From Marinobacterium mangrovicola (GTDB lineage Bacteria; Pseudomonadota; Gammaproteobacteria; Pseudomonadales; Balneatricaceae), in assembly GCF_004339595.1 (NCBI RefSeq), contig NZ_SMFU01000007.1, positions 866,658 to 930,657 of the forward strand: a DNA stretch of 64,000 bases. Direction: 5' to 3'. The first letter of the stretch is position 1, and each line of letters begins with the position of its first letter. Below are positions 26,581 to 34,078 of the stretch, piece after piece. The translations under genes and the position numbers were made by a program. The notes below the pieces were generated by a model. The model saw nothing but the letters and a program-made list of their open reading frames with translations. It was not told where the DNA came from and ran no database searches.

Positions 26581-27876
26581 ATGAGTTCAGCAAGCGCCCA
26601 TGATCGCAGTAGCCAGGTAATCGATGCCCTGGAGCAGTTCAATGCGGGGCTAGAACCGCAGCAGCGTCAGGAAAAATATACGCGGATGAGTGACTCCGCC
26701 TTTAGCTTTTTCCGGGGTAGTAACCATCTTTACTGGAATGATCTCTTCCGCGATTGGCATTTTTCGTTATATGGCGGCGCGGCGCAGACACAGACTTGGC
26801 TGCTCGGTGACGTGCATGTGCAGAATTTTGGCGCTTACGGCAGCCATGATGACGTGGTTCGTTTTGGCTTGGATGACTTTGATGACGCATTTGTAGGGGA
26901 TTATCAGTATGACCTCTGGCGGCTGGGTTCCAGCCTGGTCCTGGCCATGGAAGAAGAGGAGAAGAGCCGCAAGTCGATCGCCGCGGCTCTGGAGGCTTTT
27001 GTCGAACGCTATCTCGATGCCCTGAGCCGTGATGATGAACTGCTGGGGTGGGTTGCTGTACCGGATAACACAAAGGGCGTGCTGGGTGAATTTCTTGCCA
27101 AGGTGGTGGATAAGAAAAGCCGCGTCAAAATGCTTGATAAGTGGACCTGGCTGAACGAAGACGGAGAGAGGCGATTTTGCCCGGACCATCCAAAACTTGA
27201 ATCCCTGTCAGCTAACCTGAGAACCCGGTTGGTCCGCGCACTGGCTGAGTATCAGGAAACACTGGATGACGAGGTTCCGGGTCATAGTCATCAGCATTTT
27301 AAGGTGAAGGATGTCGCCCTCAGGGTCGGTGCCGGTACTGGCTCGCTGGGCACCGATCGCTACTATGCCTTGATTGAGGGTCAGGCCGAAGGGGATAACG
27401 ACGATGTGATACTCGATATCAAGGCGCAGCAGGCTCCTGCCGCGACCCTGGCTATGTCCGCCAGGGAAAAAGCGGCTTATGCGAAACTCTACGACCATGA
27501 GGCCGAGCGTCATGCGCTGGCGTTTAAAGCCTTGGCGCGCCATCCCGACCCCTATGTGGGCTGGTTAACGTTCGACGGCCAGGCGTTCTCGGTGCGTGAG
27601 CGCTCTCCATTCAAGGCTGATTTTCCGGTGCATAAGCTGGAAAAGGGAAAAGAGTGGCGTGAGATGGCCAGAAACTGGGCTTCGATTCTTGCTGCCTCCC
27701 ATATCCGTGGTGCAATGGCACTGGGCTGTGCTTCTTTCGTAACCTCCGTTCTGGATAAAACAGAAGACAGGGAAGGGTTCACCCGGCTGTTCGTGGAAAC
27801 CTGTCTCGCTTATGCCCGCTGTGTGCATCAGGATTACGAAGTGTTTCTTGGCTATATCGAGGTTGAGGAGGCCTGA
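26581..27876 (+). CDS. DUF2252 protein with kinase-like motifs
   Basis: A 431-residue protein of family DUF2252, whose function is not known to me. Near the N-terminus it has FFRGSNHLYW, then GDVHVQNFG (76-84) and LDDFDDA (97-103), which resemble the catalytic loop and metal-binding Asp of aminoglycoside phosphotransferase-like kinases. Much later come RVGAGTGSLGTDRYY (248-262) and ILDIKAQ (277-283), which resemble the glycine-rich loop and the ATP-binding Lys. The order is thus swapped relative to normal kinases. It stands alone, 160 bases after cysB, with GAGGTAGGG before its ATG. Confidence 0.8.
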   Translation: MSSASAHDRSSQVIDALEQFNAGLEPQQRQEKYTRMSDSAFSFFRGSNHLYWNDLFRDWHFSLYGGAAQTQTWLLGDVHVQNFGAYGSHDDVVRFGLDDFDDAFVGDYQYDLWRLGSSLVLAMEEEEKSRKSIAAALEAFVERYLDALSRDDELLGWVAVPDNTKGVLGEFLAKVVDKKSRVKMLDKWTWLNEDGERRFCPDHPKLESLSANLRTRLVRALAEYQETLDDEVPGHSHQHFKVKDVALRVGAGTGSLGTDRYYALIEGQAEGDNDDVILDIKAQQAPAATLAMSAREKAAYAKLYDHEAERHALAFKALARHPDPYVGWLTFDGQAFSVRERSPFKADFPVHKLEKGKEWREMARNWASILAASHIRGAMALGCASFVTSVLDKTEDREGFTRLFVETCLAYARCVHQDYEVFLGYIEVEEA

Positions 27877-27951
27877 TCTGTCGCGTTGAAAGGGGTATCG
27901 CTTCCCGGTAGAGTCTTTGGCCAAACTGTCGACAGATTTGGAGAGTTCAAC

Positions 27952-28569
27952 GTGGAACTGGCATGTCTCGACCTTGAAGGCGTTTTGATCCCTGAGATCT
28001 GGATTGCGTTTGCCGAAGAAACCGGTATCGAAGCACTGAAAGCGACAACGCGTGATATACCTGACTACGACGTGCTGATGAAGCAGCGGCTGTCGATACT
28101 GGATCAACACGGCCTCACCTTGCCGCAGATTCAGGACACAATCAGTCGTCTGGCCCCGCTGGAGGGCGCTAGGGAGTTCGTTGACTGGTTACGGGAACGG
28201 TTTCAGGTGGTAATCCTTTCCGATACGTTCTACGAATTTGCCGCGCCCTTGATGAAGCAACTGGGTTATCCGACGCTGCTTTGTCACAAGCTTGAGGTCG
28301 ACGGTGAGGGGCGAATCACTGATTACACCCTGCGTCAGCGTGACCCCAAGCGTCAGTCGGTGCGGGCGTTTCAGCTGCTTAACTACCGCGTGATAGCGGC
28401 CGGCGATTCCTACAACGATACCACCATGCTGAAGCAGGCTGAGGCGGGGATTTTGTTCCATGCACCGGATAATGTGATTGCCGAATTCCCACAGTTTCCG
28501 GCGGTTCACAACTACGAAGATCTAAAGCAGGAGTTCATCAGAGCCAGCGATCGTCCGCTGAGTCTTTGA
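27952..28569 (+). CDS. thrH: phosphoserine phosphatase / homoserine phosphotransferase ThrH
   Basis: The 205-residue HAD-fold enzyme matches the Pseudomonas ThrH closely as I remember it, in length and sequence (LACLDLEGVLIPEIWIA, TTRDIPDYDVLMKQR, VVILSDTFYEF, AAGDSYNDTTML). The nucleophile is the Asp of LDLEG; the metal Asp is in GDSYND. ThrH dephosphorylates phosphoserine and can move the phosphate to homoserine, linking serine and threonine synthesis. The start is the GTG at 27952, with GGAGAG six bases upstream; an in-frame GTG at 27886 would add 22 residues unlike the family. Confidence 0.93.
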   Translation: MELACLDLEGVLIPEIWIAFAEETGIEALKATTRDIPDYDVLMKQRLSILDQHGLTLPQIQDTISRLAPLEGAREFVDWLRERFQVVILSDTFYEFAAPLMKQLGYPTLLCHKLEVDGEGRITDYTLRQRDPKRQSVRAFQLLNYRVIAAGDSYNDTTMLKQAEAGILFHAPDNVIAEFPQFPAVHNYEDLKQEFIRASDRPLSL

Positions 28570-28608
28570 TAAAAAGCTATCTTTACAAACTGGGTATCTT
28601 TGAAAGGT

Positions 28609-28639
28609 GTGCCCGCTAATGGATTTAGCGGGCACTTTT
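28609..28639 (+). terminator. intrinsic terminator after thrH
   Basis: An 11-base-pair perfect stem (28609-28619 with 28625-28635), a five-base loop and a TTTTGTT tail lie 40 bases after the thrH stop, between thrH and the convergent pabB. Confidence 0.88.
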
Positions 28640-28651
28640 GTTGGCTAGGTC

Positions 28652-30055
28652 TTAAATCTTGCCGAGTTCAGAGAGCGTCTCCAACAGGTTGTTCACCTTG
28701 TCAAACGATTCCTGATACTCCTCGTCACCCACTGAATCCGCCACGATACCGCCGCCGGCAGAACAGTATACGCGGCCGTTCTCCACCAGCAGGGTGCGGA
28801 TGCAGATGCTGGTATCCATGCCGCCGGCGGCGCTGATATAGCCGATGGAGCCGCAGTAAACGCCGCGCCGGTGGGGTTCGAGCTCATCGATGATCTGCAT
28901 GGCGCGGATCTTCGGTGCGCCGGTGATCGAACCGCCCGGGAAACAGTGCTTAAGCAGGTCGAGGCTGGTGTAACCCTCTGCCAGTTGTCCGGTTACCGCG
29001 CTCACCAGGTGGTGAACGTTGGGGTAGGTTTCGATGGCGAAGAGTTCCGGCACGCTGATGCTGCCGGCTTCACACACCTTGCCCAGATCGTTACGCAGCA
29101 GATCGACGATCATCAGGTTTTCCGAGCGGTCTTTTTCCGACTGTCTGAGTTCTTCGATAAATGCCTGGTCGTCCGCTTCGTTGCTACCGCGTGGCCGGGT
29201 GCCCTTGATAGGTCGTGTTTCCACCTCGCCGTCATCGGAAACTTTCAGGAAACGCTCGGGTGACAGTGACAGTATCGCGTCGCTTCCGCTCTCCATGTAA
29301 GCGCTGAACGGAGTCGTAGCGCGCTTACGCAGCGCGCGATAGGCGTGGAATGGGTCCCCTTCGCAGCGGGCGCTGAAACGCTGGGTCAGATTGATCTGGT
29401 AGCAGTCGCCGGCGAGGATATATTCCTGAATGCGATTAAACGCCGCCATGTATTTCGGCCGCGGCAGATTGCTTTCAAACGCTGACAGCAGGCGGAAAGG
29501 TGCAGGCTCGGCATTGCCTTGTATGTCTGACACGGGTTCTGTCAGCAGCAGCTTGTGCACTGCGTCGACCTGGCGAGTATCAGCGCGGGGGTGACAGACA
29601 AGCTGGCTGCAGCGGTTCTCGTGGTCGATCACAATTGCCCAGAGGTATCGCCCGACCCGCATCTCCGGCAGTTCCAGATCATCTTCGGCAGGGTTTGATA
29701 ACGCCTCAAACGCGCGACCCAGGTCGTAGCTGAAGTGCCCGATCAGGCCGCCGCAGAAAGGCAGGCCGTTGTTATCGCCCAGCGCAATCTCGTTATTCAG
29801 ACTTTTAAGCAGATCGACCGGGTCGGATTCGATACTGTTCCACAGTCCCTGGCGGCGGACCTCGGTACGTCCGCGGGTGTAACGCACCAGAACGTCTGGC
29901 GCTGCGGCGATAATGTCATAACGGCCGAAGCGCAGATCTGATTCCGGTTGGGCGCTATCCAGCAGCACCGGATCACCCAGATCTCGGATTCGCGTAAAAA
30001 CAGCCTGGGCGTCCAGCGGATAGGGCAAAGGGTGGATAGACAGCAAGACGTGCAC
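28652..30055 (-). CDS. pabB: aminodeoxychorismate synthase component I
   Basis: The 467-residue enzyme joins ammonia from PabA to chorismate to give aminodeoxychorismate, the p-aminobenzoate and folate precursor. The N-terminal half is the weakly conserved lid domain; the C-terminal half has the chorismate-binding motifs ETRPIKGTRPRG near 290, CFPGGSITGAPKIRAM near 385 and CIRTLLVENGRVYCSAGGGIV near 430. The PIKGT motif, with Lys, marks PabB rather than TrpE. Length fits the monofunctional form; the glutaminase partner is not in the window. The gene is convergent with thrH and divergent from the hydrolase gene. Confidence 0.92.
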   Translation of the reverse strand: MHVLLSIHPLPYPLDAQAVFTRIRDLGDPVLLDSAQPESDLRFGRYDIIAAAPDVLVRYTRGRTEVRRQGLWNSIESDPVDLLKSLNNEIALGDNNGLPFCGGLIGHFSYDLGRAFEALSNPAEDDLELPEMRVGRYLWAIVIDHENRCSQLVCHPRADTRQVDAVHKLLLTEPVSDIQGNAEPAPFRLLSAFESNLPRPKYMAAFNRIQEYILAGDCYQINLTQRFSARCEGDPFHAYRALRKRATTPFSAYMESGSDAILSLSPERFLKVSDDGEVETRPIKGTRPRGSNEADDQAFIEELRQSEKDRSENLMIVDLLRNDLGKVCEAGSISVPELFAIETYPNVHHLVSAVTGQLAEGYTSLDLLKHCFPGGSITGAPKIRAMQIIDELEPHRRGVYCGSIGYISAAGGMDTSICIRTLLVENGRVYCSAGGGIVADSVGDEEYQESFDKVNNLLETLSELGKI

Positions 30056-30176
30056 TCCCGGCTAAAAGCGCCGATTTTAACCTCTGCCGTCAGGGGGCGC
30101 GAGTCTATAGGCGGCGCAGGTATAATGATTCGTTAAATAGATACTGAACAGATACAGCTACAAGGATTTCCCCGTA

Positions 30177-31043
30177 ATGAAGAAGGGCTACACCGAACAG
30201 GTCCATACTCACCATCTGCAGGACCAGCATCTGACCTACAGGATTTATCGCCACCCGGAGGTTCAAGGTCAGCGCCGCTTGGTGCTGGTGCATGGTGCCG
30301 GCGTTGCCGGGCGGGATACCTGGGAGATGCTGCAGTCCTTCCTGGGGCACTGGAGCGAGATACTGGTGCCGGATCTACGCGGCATGGGTGACACGGTCTA
30401 CCCCGACGGTAAGGAACACCCGTTCAGTGTACAGGAGCTGGTTGCGGACCTGGGGGCGTTGGTGGACTACCTGGGTTGGTGGAGCTTCGATCTGGGCGGG
30501 TACTCGCTGGGCGGTTTGGTGAGCCTTCTATATAAGCAGCAGCATCCCGATAGGGTGGGCAAGCAGTTCCTGCTTGAGGCGGCATGCCTGGATCGCCCTG
30601 ATTGGGAATCCACCGTCACCCTGCGGGAAAAGTATTCTGCGGCGGCGGTGCATCTGCGTGGCAGCGAAAAAGAGGCCGGTATTCGTGAATTCCTCGACAC
30701 GATCTCTCCCAACCGCAAAATCACCCCGCAGACTGAACAGCTGACCATCGACCGTCTGGGTCAGCGTCCCGAAGGCTTTGCCTATGCGCTGGACTCAGTG
30801 ACCCGGGCGATCCGAGAGGTTGACCGGGAATCTCTGCTTGCCAGTCAGGGCGATGTCACCAGCTTTATTGGTGGCAATAGCGTTGAGTTGATGCATCAGC
30901 TGCACCTGACACTGGCGGAGCGGATGCCAAACTGGCACTACTTTCATGTGGCCGGTACGGATCATTCGCTGCCTTTCCAAAAACCGCGCCAGATCGCCCG
31001 CGTTATGAATGCCGAACTGGAGCGGTTTACCCGCACAGGCTAA
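30177..31043 (+). CDS. alpha/beta-fold hydrolase
   Basis: A 288-residue soluble hydrolase. The oxyanion region is LVHGAGVAGRDTW (about 39-51), the nucleophile elbow is GYSLGG with Ser near residue 113, and the catalytic His is in GTDHSLPF near residue 266. VPDLRGMGDT fits the general fold. The substrate is not evident, as the fold covers esterases, lipases and C-C hydrolases. It stands ahead of the propionate operon with the same orientation but with a promoter region between, so no functional link is implied. Confidence 0.82.
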   Translation: MKKGYTEQVHTHHLQDQHLTYRIYRHPEVQGQRRLVLVHGAGVAGRDTWEMLQSFLGHWSEILVPDLRGMGDTVYPDGKEHPFSVQELVADLGALVDYLGWWSFDLGGYSLGGLVSLLYKQQHPDRVGKQFLLEAACLDRPDWESTVTLREKYSAAAVHLRGSEKEAGIREFLDTISPNRKITPQTEQLTIDRLGQRPEGFAYALDSVTRAIREVDRESLLASQGDVTSFIGGNSVELMHQLHLTLAERMPNWHYFHVAGTDHSLPFQKPRQIARVMNAELERFTRTG

Positions 31044-31073
31044 AGGTTCTATATATCGCTAGACTTTGGTCTG

Positions 31074-31156
31074 GTGTTGACAATTTTTCCAGTTCCTTCG
31101 GTTGACGACCCAAAATAGCCCGAGTAAGGTGTCGACAATTCAACATTGTCGACAAT
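31074..31156 (+). promoter_or_regulatory. promoter and triple GntR-type operator of the propionate operon
   Basis: GTGTTGACAATT (31074-31085) and GTGTCGACAATT (31129-31140) differ at one base. The second forms a perfect 10-base inverted repeat with ATTGTCGACA (31130-31139 with 31145-31154, five-base spacer), and ATTGTCGACAAT (31145-31156) is itself a 12-base palindrome. The TNGTNNNACNA pattern is that of FadR-type GntR operators. A TTGACG (31102-31107) with a TAAGGT 17 bases on is a possible promoter; the downstream sites would then lie at the transcription start. Confidence 0.6.
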
Positions 31157-31168
31157 CTGGGATTTGGG

Positions 31169-31918
31169 ATGGCTATCGACGTGAACGAACATCAGGCAGC
31201 TGAACCCGCTCCGGAAACGGGGCAGGAAAGCCGCACCATCGCTGACCGGGTCTGCAAGCAGATCGTCACTGCGATTGTGACCGGCGAGCTGCTGCCAGGG
31301 CAGAAGATCAGTGAGCCGGGTCTGGCCAAGGCCTACGGTATCAGTCGTGGCCCGCTACGCGAAGCGATTCGCCGCCTTGAAGGCTGGCGTCTGATCGAAC
31401 GCAAGGCTCATGTCGGCGCCCGAGTCGTTGAGCTGACCGCCCGCGAATTGATCGAAATCTACCGGGTTCGCGAGGCGCTCGAAGGCATGGCTTGTCGCCT
31501 CGCCGCCGAGCATATGTCAGATGAGGAGATCAAGAGCCTCAAGACCCTGCTCGACAATCATGAACTCTCTATCGCCCGCCAGGAAGGACGCGCTTACTTC
31601 CAGAAAGAGGGCGACCTGGACTTCCATTACCGGATCGTCAAAGGCAGCAAAAACGCAAAACTCGAAGAGCTGCTCGGGGACGATCTCTACCACCTGGTAC
31701 GTATGTACCGCTATCAATTCAGTATCTCCAGCTCCCGCCCCAAGCGTGCATTGAAAGAGCACCGTCAGATCGTCGATGCGATCGAGGCACGGGACGCCGA
31801 ACTGGCTGAGATGTTGATGCGCCGCCATATCAGTGCGGCACGCCAGAACATCGAAGAGAAACTGAATGCCGCAACTAAACCTCAAGGAACAGAACCTCAA
31901 GGGGATAAAAATGGCTGA
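31169..31918 (+). CDS. prpR: GntR/FadR-family regulator of the 2-methylcitrate operon
   Basis: The 249-residue repressor-type regulator has an N-terminal winged helix (about 25-90; [24 protein letters not shown] is the helix-turn-helix) and a C-terminal FCD ligand domain with metal-site His and Asp residues ([21 protein letters not shown]). It differs from the sigma54-type PrpR of enterobacteria and matches the GntR-type regulator heading prp operons in Pseudomonas and relatives. Its end overlaps prpB by eight bases. Palindromic operators directly upstream suggest autoregulation; the inducer is likely 2-methylcitrate or a related acid, which is inferred. Confidence 0.88.
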   Translation: MAIDVNEHQAAEPAPETGQESRTIADRVCKQIVTAIVTGELLPGQKISEPGLAKAYGISRGPLREAIRRLEGWRLIERKAHVGARVVELTARELIEIYRVREALEGMACRLAAEHMSDEEIKSLKTLLDNHELSIARQEGRAYFQKEGDLDFHYRIVKGSKNAKLEELLGDDLYHLVRMYRYQFSISSSRPKRALKEHRQIVDAIEARDAELAEMLMRRHISAARQNIEEKLNAATKPQGTEPQGDKNG

Positions 31919-32804
31919 GAAACTGACTGCGGGTGCGCGCTTCCGTAAAGCGCTGGCTGAGAACCAGCCGCTGCAGATCGTTGGCGCTGTCAATGCTTAC
32001 CACGCAATGATGGCTTCACGCGTTGGTCACCAGGCGATCTATCTGTCCGGTGGCGGCGTCGCTAACGCCTCTTACGGCCTGCCCGATCTGGGTATGACCT
32101 CCATGAATGACGTGCTGGAAGATGTATGCCGCATCACCAGCGCCGTTGATACTCCGCTGCTGGTCGATATCGACACCGGCTGGGGTGGAGCCTTCAATAT
32201 CGCCCGCACCATCAAAGAGATGATCAAGGGCGGCGCGGCAGCGGTACATATCGAAGACCAGGTCGCACAGAAGCGCTGTGGTCATCGTCCGAACAAAGAG
32301 ATCGTTTCCCTGCAGGAGATGACCGACCGTGTTAAAGCAGCGGTCGACGCCAAGACTGACGATGACTTCTTCGTCATGGCGCGTACCGATGCCTTCCAGC
32401 AGGAAGGTCTGAATGCCGCAGTCGAGCGTGCCCAGGCCTGTCTCGAGGCCGGTGCCGACGGCATCTTCGCCGAAGCGGTGCACACGCTGGAAGATTACAC
32501 CGCGTTCTCCAACGGTATCGGCGGCGCTCACCTGCTGGCGAACATCACCGAATTCGGTGCGACTCCGCTGTTTAATAAGGAAGAGCTGGCAGCCCATGGT
32601 GCGACCATGGTGCTTTACCCGCTGTCCGCATTCCGTGCTGCGAACAAGGCTGCCCTGAACGTCTACGAGCATATCCTCAAAGATGGCGATCAGAAGGCGG
32701 TTGTCGACACCATGCAGACTCGCATGGAACTGTACGATTTCCTGAATTACCACGATTTCGAACAGAAGCTCGATGCCCTGTTTGCGGAAGGCAAAAACAA
32801 ATAA
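31911..32804 (+). CDS. prpB: 2-methylisocitrate lyase
   Basis: The 297-residue enzyme splits 2-methylisocitrate into pyruvate and succinate, the last step of propionate breakdown. It shows [32 protein letters not shown] with the catalytic Cys in the KRCGHR motif that separates it from isocitrate lyase, and MARTDAF. The ATG at 31911 is preceded by CAAGGGG and matches the family start; an in-frame start at 31866 would lie deep in the regulator gene. Confidence 0.96.
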   Translation: MAEKLTAGARFRKALAENQPLQIVGAVNAYHAMMASRVGHQAIYLSGGGVANASYGLPDLGMTSMNDVLEDVCRITSAVDTPLLVDIDTGWGGAFNIARTIKEMIKGGAAAVHIEDQVAQKRCGHRPNKEIVSLQEMTDRVKAAVDAKTDDDFFVMARTDAFQQEGLNAAVERAQACLEAGADGIFAEAVHTLEDYTAFSNGIGGAHLLANITEFGATPLFNKEELAAHGATMVLYPLSAFRAANKAALNVYEHILKDGDQKAVVDTMQTRMELYDFLNYHDFEQKLDALFAEGKNK

Positions 32805-32874
32805 AAAGCGCGTGTACCCCCACAAGCGATAAACGGGCGCAGCAGACGCCCGACAGATAACCGAGGAGAGAACC

Positions 32875-34005
32875 ATGGCAGAAGCGAAAAAGCTCGGCGG
32901 TGCAGGTCTTCGTGGCCAGTCGGCCGGTGAAACGGCACTCTGTACCGTTGGTAAAACCGGTGCCGGCCTGACCTATCGTGGCTACGACATTCAGGAACTG
33001 GCCGATAACGCCCAGTTCGAGGAAGTGGCTTATCTGCTGCTCTACGGAAAACTGCCGAACCAGGCCGAGCTTGATGCTTACAAGGCTAAGCTGAAGAGCC
33101 TGCGTGGCCTGCCGGAAGCCCTGAAAACGGTGCTGGAGCAGATCCCGGCGGACGCTCACCCGATGGACGTGATGCGTACCGGTTGCTCCATGCTGGGTAA
33201 CCTGGAGACCGAGCAGGACTTCAGCGAGCAGCATGACAAGATCGATCGCATGCTGGCGGTGTTCCCGTCGATCATCAACTACTGGTACAACTTCGTTCAG
33301 CACGGCAAGCGTATCAATACCGAGACTGACGCGGACTCCATCGGCGAGCACTTCCTCTGGACCCTGCACGACAAGAAGCCGGATCCGCTGCATGTATCGG
33401 TAATGCACGCATCGCTGATTCTCTACGCAGAGCATGAGTTCAATGCGTCGACCTTTACCGCGCGCGTTTGTGCCTCAACGCTGTCCGATATCCATAGCTG
33501 CGTAACCGGCGCGATCGGTTCCCTGCGTGGTCCGCTGCATGGCGGCGCCAACGAAGCGGCCATGGCGATGATCGAAAACTGGAAAAGTGCCGACGAAGCT
33601 GAAGAGCAGATCATGGGCATGCTGGCGCGCAAGGACAAGATCATGGGCTTCGGTCACGCGATCTACCGTGAATCCGATCCGCGTAACGCGATCATCAAGA
33701 AATGGTCCAAGCAGCTTTCTGAGCAGGTGGGCGACAGCGTTCTCTACCCGGTCTCCGAGCGTGTTGAGGCGGTGATGTGGCGCGAGAAGAAGCTGTTCTG
33801 TAACGCTGACTTCTTCCATGCGTCCGCTTACCACTTCATGGGCATACCGACCGAGCTGTTCACGCCGATCTTTGTCTGCTCCCGTGTGGCAGGCTGGACC
33901 GCCCATGTGATGGAACAGCGTGCCAATAACCGCATCATCCGTCCCTCAGCGGATTACACCGGCCCGGAAACCGCCGAGTGGATCCCGATCGAAAAACGTT
34001 CCTGA
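32875..34005 (+). CDS. prpC: 2-methylcitrate synthase
   Basis: A 376-residue citrate-synthase-family enzyme that condenses propionyl-CoA with oxaloacetate. Key features are the catalytic His in GPLHGGANEAAM, GFGHAIYRESDPRN with the second His, and the Asp-containing FFHASAYHFMGIP region, where the Asp precedes FF (NADFFH). The short length and TGETALCTVG-type start fit PrpC rather than GltA. A clear GAGGAGAG ribosome binding site precedes ATG 32875. A terminator-like hairpin follows 12 bases after the stop. Confidence 0.95.
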   Translation: MAEAKKLGGAGLRGQSAGETALCTVGKTGAGLTYRGYDIQELADNAQFEEVAYLLLYGKLPNQAELDAYKAKLKSLRGLPEALKTVLEQIPADAHPMDVMRTGCSMLGNLETEQDFSEQHDKIDRMLAVFPSIINYWYNFVQHGKRINTETDADSIGEHFLWTLHDKKPDPLHVSVMHASLILYAEHEFNASTFTARVCASTLSDIHSCVTGAIGSLRGPLHGGANEAAMAMIENWKSADEAEEQIMGMLARKDKIMGFGHAIYRESDPRNAIIKKWSKQLSEQVGDSVLYPVSERVEAVMWREKKLFCNADFFHASAYHFMGIPTELFTPIFVCSRVAGWTAHVMEQRANNRIIRPSADYTGPETAEWIPIEKRS

Positions 34006-34017
34006 TGCGATAACGAC

Positions 34018-34043
34018 AGCGGCCTTTTCATGGCCGCTTTTTT
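34018..34043 (+). terminator. internal terminator between prpC and acnD
   Basis: AGCGGCC (34018-34024) pairs with GGCCGCT (34032-34038), seven-base loop, followed by six T. It has the form of an intrinsic terminator although acnD and prpF, in the same orientation, belong to the same pathway. It may lower expression of the distal genes, or acnD may have a second promoter. Confidence 0.75.
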
Positions 34044-34078
34044 GACCTCGTTAACCGAACCGATGGACACCTGTCACC

